Of a stretch of 64,000 nt of DNA, positions 59,490 through 64,000 are shown piece after piece. The notes under the pieces were generated by a model that was not told the DNA's origin, did not search any database, and saw only the letters and a program-made list of their open reading frames with translations. The stretch's first letter is position 1. Every line of letters begins with the position of its first letter. Source of the stretch: Adiantum capillus-veneris (taxonomy: Eukaryota > Streptophyta > Polypodiopsida > Polypodiales > Pteridaceae); the NCBI GenBank assembly GCA_014529385.2, contig CM043947.1:99732036-99796035 (forward strand), in the 5' to 3' direction. The translations under genes were made by a program, and so were the position numbers.

Positions 59490-61193
59490 TTAATGGCAAC
59501 TTGGACTTACCTGTTCATGGCCTGAAACCCAATGCCATAAGTTCTTGAGATTAAGGCCTCTATCATTGTGTTGGTCTTTGGATGCCACCATTTTGTCGAG
59601 TAGGTTGGCATATTTTGGCTTCTCTTGTCTTGCTTGTTGTATGTTGATACTTCTTTGTAAAACAAGTCCTTCAGCTCTGATAGGGCTTGATGTAGCCTTT
59701 GCATTAATTTCCATGAGAAGCGATTGCCGAGATGTGTGGGTTCTTTGTGATTGAGTTTCCACTAGAAATTTTGGAACCCATCTTGTTTTTGGTCCTTGTG
59801 TGACCGTCTTTGGCATTTTATCTTCTTCTACAATTTGATGGACACTAGGCTTTGGTATCCAAACCTGATGATTTCCGTTGTAAAAGCCTTGCTTTTTTAA
59901 TTGATGACAAGGTATCCATCTGTAGATTGCAGCAGCCTTGGTTGTAATTGGTTTCCATTGGCTCTTTGTTGTTGTTGATTGTCTTTGTGTGGGGTCCTTT
60001 GCTACTTGGTTGGTCTTAGTGGCTCTAGGTTGAGCAACTACTTTGGGTAACCATATGTGGGTGTTACCTTCATAGAATCCTTGTGCTTCAAGTAGCTTGA
60101 CGGGAACCATCCGCTGCTGCATCTGTTTGTGTTGGGTAGCTTCATTGAAGTTTGACTTTGGTACCCATACTTGTGTTGCTTTCTTGGAAGGTCTTTTCTT
60201 CTGTCCTTTTTTGTTGTTCTTTCTCCTGCTTGAGTTGTTTTTATTCGGTTGATAGCTTGGTTCGCTCATTGTAGAACTTCTTTCTTGAGGTGAGTACATC
60301 TAGGCTGTTACTTTAGGCTTTTTGGCCCAAACATTAATTTTTCCTTGGAAGTAGCCTTGAGCAGTGATTGACTCATTTGATGCTATCCACCCTGTCACCT
60401 TTTGTTGTTGTGGTTGAACCCGTGTTTCATGTATCCAAACTGGGTCTTTGACTTGGATGTGCTCTTTGGATACCAACACTTGGTTGACATTCTTCGGCTT
60501 CTCCTGGATGCTTTTTTGTGATGGAAACTTCGGTTGATAGACTTTTTGCTTTGGTTTCCATTGCATTGTTGATGGTGTGGCTCTTGATGTAGAGGCTTCG
60601 TGGGAAATTTGATGGAAGCTCATCGAAGGTAAAGTCATCTGGTGAGGTTGATATACTTCAATGTTTACCTTTGCTTTACCTTTTTCCATGATGGTTGGCG
60701 ATTTCTTCTCTGCATGGATTTGAGAAGCTTCATGGAGTCTCACCGTTGTTGTTGTTGAAGCTTTTGATTGTTGTCGAAAGAAGACGTACCTCCATCTTTT
60801 TGTCAGGACCAGAGACTCTTTGATATGATGGGAGTTGATTATGTGGAAAGTATCTTTATACTCCCCGGTATTCAATTTGAGCACAGCTTCTGCCACTCCA
60901 AAGCTAGGAATCGGCATTTTTGAACTTGTGTAAACTGTTTCTTCTAGCTCATTGATTGGTGGCTTTCCCATCATGATCCACGTTCCATAAGTCATTAGAT
61001 TCTTTGTTGCTTCTGGATTTATCACAGCTAAACATGTGATTTTGAGTCCTGTTTCTCCGCGTATGCTGAATTTGATCACCGTAGGAGACAGTCGATCTTC
61101 TTCTCTGTCCTTGTTCTTGTCTTGATCTTGCACTTGTTGAAGATTTGTTGTTGAACTTGGAATCTTTTCTCCTTCATTTGCTTTCATTTGCAC
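59490..61193 (-). pseudogene. E11: second protease-like domain and QGFY...VW repeats
   Basis: Continues the main frame. About 61,090-60,760: KFSIRGETGLKITCLAVIN, GTWIMMGKPP, HHIKESLVLTKRWR, which I read as a divergent retropepsin-like domain. Then a basic linker and WIHETRVQ. Three motif units follow: SITAQGYFQGKINVWAKKPK (before a TAG at about 60,300), VPVKLLEAQGFYEGNTHIWL and WIPCHQLKKQGFYNGNHQVW. A partial unit RWVPKFLVETQ comes last. Function unknown. This family has these repeats where pol would be. Confidence 0.6.
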
Positions 61194-61301
61194 TTTTTCT
61201 GGAGTCTACTTCTTTGAAATAGCTTTTGTCGATTCTGCAGGTATGTCAATGATGACATATTCTCGTTGTTGCTCTGCTTTCTTCATGTGCACCTTGGCAT
61301 C

Positions 61302-62066
61302 ATGCTACATGACGTAGCTATTTGTTTCACCTTTTCTACCTTCACACTCACAAATCTCGTTAGCTTCCTTCAACACCTTTATCGTAAATACGGGAGTTAT
61401 ATCATACCCTTCCTCATCACAAAATTTAGTCGGGGTCACCTCATTCACACACACATCCAAGGTTGCCAATATTTGAGTCCATCCAAATGGCTCAAATAAT
61501 TGCTCTGGAAAGGGTTCTGGTATGTAAGCTTCATCGTCCATTGATCTTTCTAGGATGCAATCCTCCTTCACTGAGCTTCCACACTTCAAAGCACCACACA
61601 TCCAAAGTTCTTGTTTGGTTTGTAGCCACGTAGGTATCTCTTTCCCATTGACTATAGAAGAGTCAATTTATTCTAATGGAGTTCTATTCACATCTCTATA
61701 GCTATGGTCTTTTATGCTTATTTTTGTGGTGATCTTTTTATGTCTCAAGTAGATATAGTCATAGCCCCAATCTTGAACCATCTTAAGTTGATGCATGAAA
61801 GGTCTTCCTAAAATGATATCAAAATTGTTCCCTTTTACAAAATCTACTATTGCAAACGTATGTGCATATTCAATTCCACAAGAAGTCACAATAATTTGCT
61901 CTAAGATACCCATAGTTTTTTCCGTGTATCCATGTGCAAGTTGCAGCTTCATTCTAGTTTTCCTAAGCGCTAGTCTACCCCATTTTTTCCAAATGTCTTT
62001 TGTGGCTATGGCTACTCCCTCCCCACTATCAAGTATAGCCAATGTTTTAACTCCTTTGTATTCCAC
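61302..62066 (-). pseudogene. E11: aspartic protease and following segment
   Basis: Same frame as the Gag upstream, separated by a TGA (GGA in E5). The protease has LAILDSGEGVAIATKDIWKK and, about 75 residues on, FDIILGRPFMHQL, the usual retropepsin pair of motifs. A stop at about 61,667 is followed by an acidic, cysteine-containing stretch (61,601-61,305). Cleaves the polyprotein in the family; here broken by stops. Confidence 0.75.
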
Positions 62067-62081
62067 AGGTAAGGTGGTTTT

Positions 62082-63935
62082 TCATTCTTCTCCTTCGCAA
62101 TATTCCCCCACCTTGTTTATTGGCACAGGTTTAGCGTCTGCACTTTCTTGTTGAGTTTTGTGTGATTGTTCATTTGAGGGTAGATCTTGAAGAGGTATCT
62201 TTAATCCCATCTTCCCCAAATTGTTGCCTACTTCATCCCATACATCTAGTCTAATCTTAAGCAGTTCAGATAGAGTAATGGTGTACTGTATTGGAGCTGA
62301 CATCAACTCTTGCATACTCTTTGTATTCATCATCTTGGATATGGCTTTTCTCTGAGATGGCACCACTCTAGTCTCTGAGTCTGCCTCATGTTCTCCTATG
62401 TATGAGGGTAAGGTCTTCAAGGACTCTGGTTTGCTTTCAATTGAAACGTCCGTCCCTGCATCTCCATTTAGAGATTGAATGTCTCCCTGATAGACTTCAT
62501 GACATGTATTGACCTCAATTATGGGTGCAGATTGGAAAGTCGCACTTCCATCTTTTGCACTTCTAATTGCTTCCCACAATTCATTTGGCCATGGCTCATC
62601 TATCTCTGGGATAGGTGCCATAAATTGTGATCTTGACCTTGCATCATTAGTGGTGTTGGCCACTACTTGATCATCTAGTTGAATTTCTAGGTTGTTGGTT
62701 TCTTGTGCTGCAGTCTTTGCTTGAACATCCTTTTGTGATTCTAGCTGAATGTTTCTTTGAGTCAATGTTTCAACAACCTTTGTCTTAGGCATTTCAAATC
62801 CAACACTTTTTGGTTTTGTTTCTGGAGGTGGAATTGGTGCTTCATGCTCCATCATTGCCTGTGCAGTTTTTACCAATTCCTTACACATTTTCAACCTCTC
62901 AGTCTCTACCTCAACATGAGGATATTTCATCCCTCGTTGCTCTAGGGTTTGGTTGGGTTTCAATCTAGCCTCATATGCTTCTAGTGCAGCATCTAATGGC
63001 TCTAGGACTTTGTCTACCAACACAGATCCTCCGGAAGACGCCTTCCTTGGTTTCTTATTGCTCACCACCGTTTTGTTTTCCCGTTTTTGTTTTAACAGCT
63101 CCTTTGTCTCTTGTAATTCTGTTTGTAGTGCAGTTTGATTTGTTATTGTTTTTGCTTTAATTCTGTCTCTTTTGGCTTTCCAAGATTTTCTCCCAGTCCT
63201 CACTAACACACTAGTTGTTTCCCCTTGTTTGGGTTGTTGATCTTTCTCCTCATTAGCTTGGTCCTCAACATTTTCTTTTGCTTGGGCTCTTGTCACTACC
63301 TTCACAGGAATTTTGGGTTCTGCCTCTGATCCACTTGGAGAAGGTAACACTCCCACAACATTCGTTGTTGTTTTCCCCTGTTTGTTTGGGTGTTTTGGAC
63401 AATTTGGAACAATGTGCGTAATGGCACACTCCAAACAATATCCAATTATTTCTACATGAGAACAATTCTTTGCCCAATGATTACCTCCACACTTGTAGCA
63501 TGGTCCATCTTGTTGAGTCACTGGTGGCACAATTGATGGTTGTTCTTGCTTAGCCAGAATGGTCTCTGGTCTACGCTCTTGATTGGCTATGAACATCAGA
63601 GTGTCCTCATTCAATGTATAGAGTTTTCTCATAGGTTCTTTCCCTAGCCTAGGTTGTGATACCTCAGGTCTTTGTGAAGCGCTTGATACAACCCTATTTT
63701 GAAATAATGGATGATTTGGTAATGGCATTTGTTTTTCTATTTGACGTTGTGACGTGTTTTTATGGAATGATTCAAGCCACCCCAAGGACTTTGGAAAGGG
63801 TTTTTTAATGCTTTTGGGTCCCTTATATGTAAATAAAGCATGCTTGTACAAAGTGTACAAAGGTGGTGTGTGCCAGCTGTCTCTATGCATGCGTGCAAGT
63901 TGTGCGGGGTACATAGTTTTGTTGTTTTTGTACAT
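62082..63935 (-). pseudogene. gag: E11: Gag-like protein with CCHC and second zinc motif
   Basis: 617 codons. There is a CCHC knuckle (CYKCGGNHWAKNC) and, directly after it, a second CxxC...H...C cluster (CLECAITHIVPNC) at about residues 143-180. A basic region (KVVTRAQAK) and a long charged region with a probable coiled coil (LQTELQETKELLKQKRENK) follow. It ends in the SAPIQYTITLSELLKIRLDV segment shared with E5. The N-terminal capsid part has no clear match and may extend beyond the given start. It ends at a TGA before the protease. The 5' LTR lies beyond the window. Confidence 0.7.
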
Positions 63936-64000
63936 AGAAGTGTCGAGACTTCAAAGTGTGAGTAAGTGATTTAAAAATATGAAGAAAAACGGAACTTTTT

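Overview
The window is repeat-dense plant nuclear DNA. The evidence is LTR retrotransposons of plant type: primer sites matching initiator tRNA-Met, a chromodomain-type Ty3/Gypsy element and a Tork/TNT-like Ty1/Copia element. Microsatellites, AT-rich spacers and spliceosomal-looking introns fit as well. Nothing is prokaryotic or organellar. I cannot name the species. A large-genome, possibly seed-free plant (fern or lycophyte) is a low-confidence guess. No intact host housekeeping gene was recognised.

Left part (1-28 kb). A degraded minus-strand Gypsy element (E1, about 1.66-5.2 kb) lies inside a degraded plus-strand Gypsy element (E2), cutting it at the Gag zinc knuckle. A partial LTR-like stretch (7.35-8.09 kb) is followed by a large plus-strand chromodomain Gypsy element (E3, 8,093-22,557). 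The 3' LTR of E3 is split by a minus-strand Copia element (E4, 16,561-22,133) with a clean 5-bp target duplication. E3 abuts the truncated end of a plus-strand element (E5, 22,558-26,480). E5 belongs to a family that has gag and protease but no polymerase. A decayed zinc-knuckle retroelement remnant follows (about 26.8-28.1 kb).

Central part (28.8-53.6 kb) is a four-level nest. An E3-related LTR (E9) is cut at 30,140/53,077 by a segment that has roughly 41-bp imperfect terminal inverted repeats. I read this segment as a DNA transposon of about 6.6 kb without later insertions. It carries three genes: (1) a four-exon, transposase-like gene (31,082-33,938), now broken; (2) a gene (34,159-35,005) for a histone H3-like protein, with a canonical-looking start of tail, a very long extra tail, and a histone fold about 60% identical to H3 by eye; (3) a minus-strand gene of unknown function with one part at each end (52,396-52,118 and 35,624-35,104). 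Gene 3 is separated by a second, minus-strand copy of the E3 family (E6, 35,723-52,092). E6 is itself interrupted by a non-autonomous LTR element with about 2-kb LTRs (E7, 37,628-44,851). The E6/E7 junction has been amplified into four 382-bp tandem units.

Right part (53.6-64 kb). A short LTR plus primer site, a (TC)n tract and about 3.4 kb without recognisable genes are followed by a second, minus-strand copy of the polymerase-less family (E11, about 57.4 kb to beyond the window end).

The most interesting object is the TIR-bounded segment carrying a histone H3-derived gene beside a transposase-like gene. Next are the junction-spanning tandem array and the polymerase-less LTR family with QGFY...VW repeats. 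All readings come from visual inspection and hand alignment; no database search was run.
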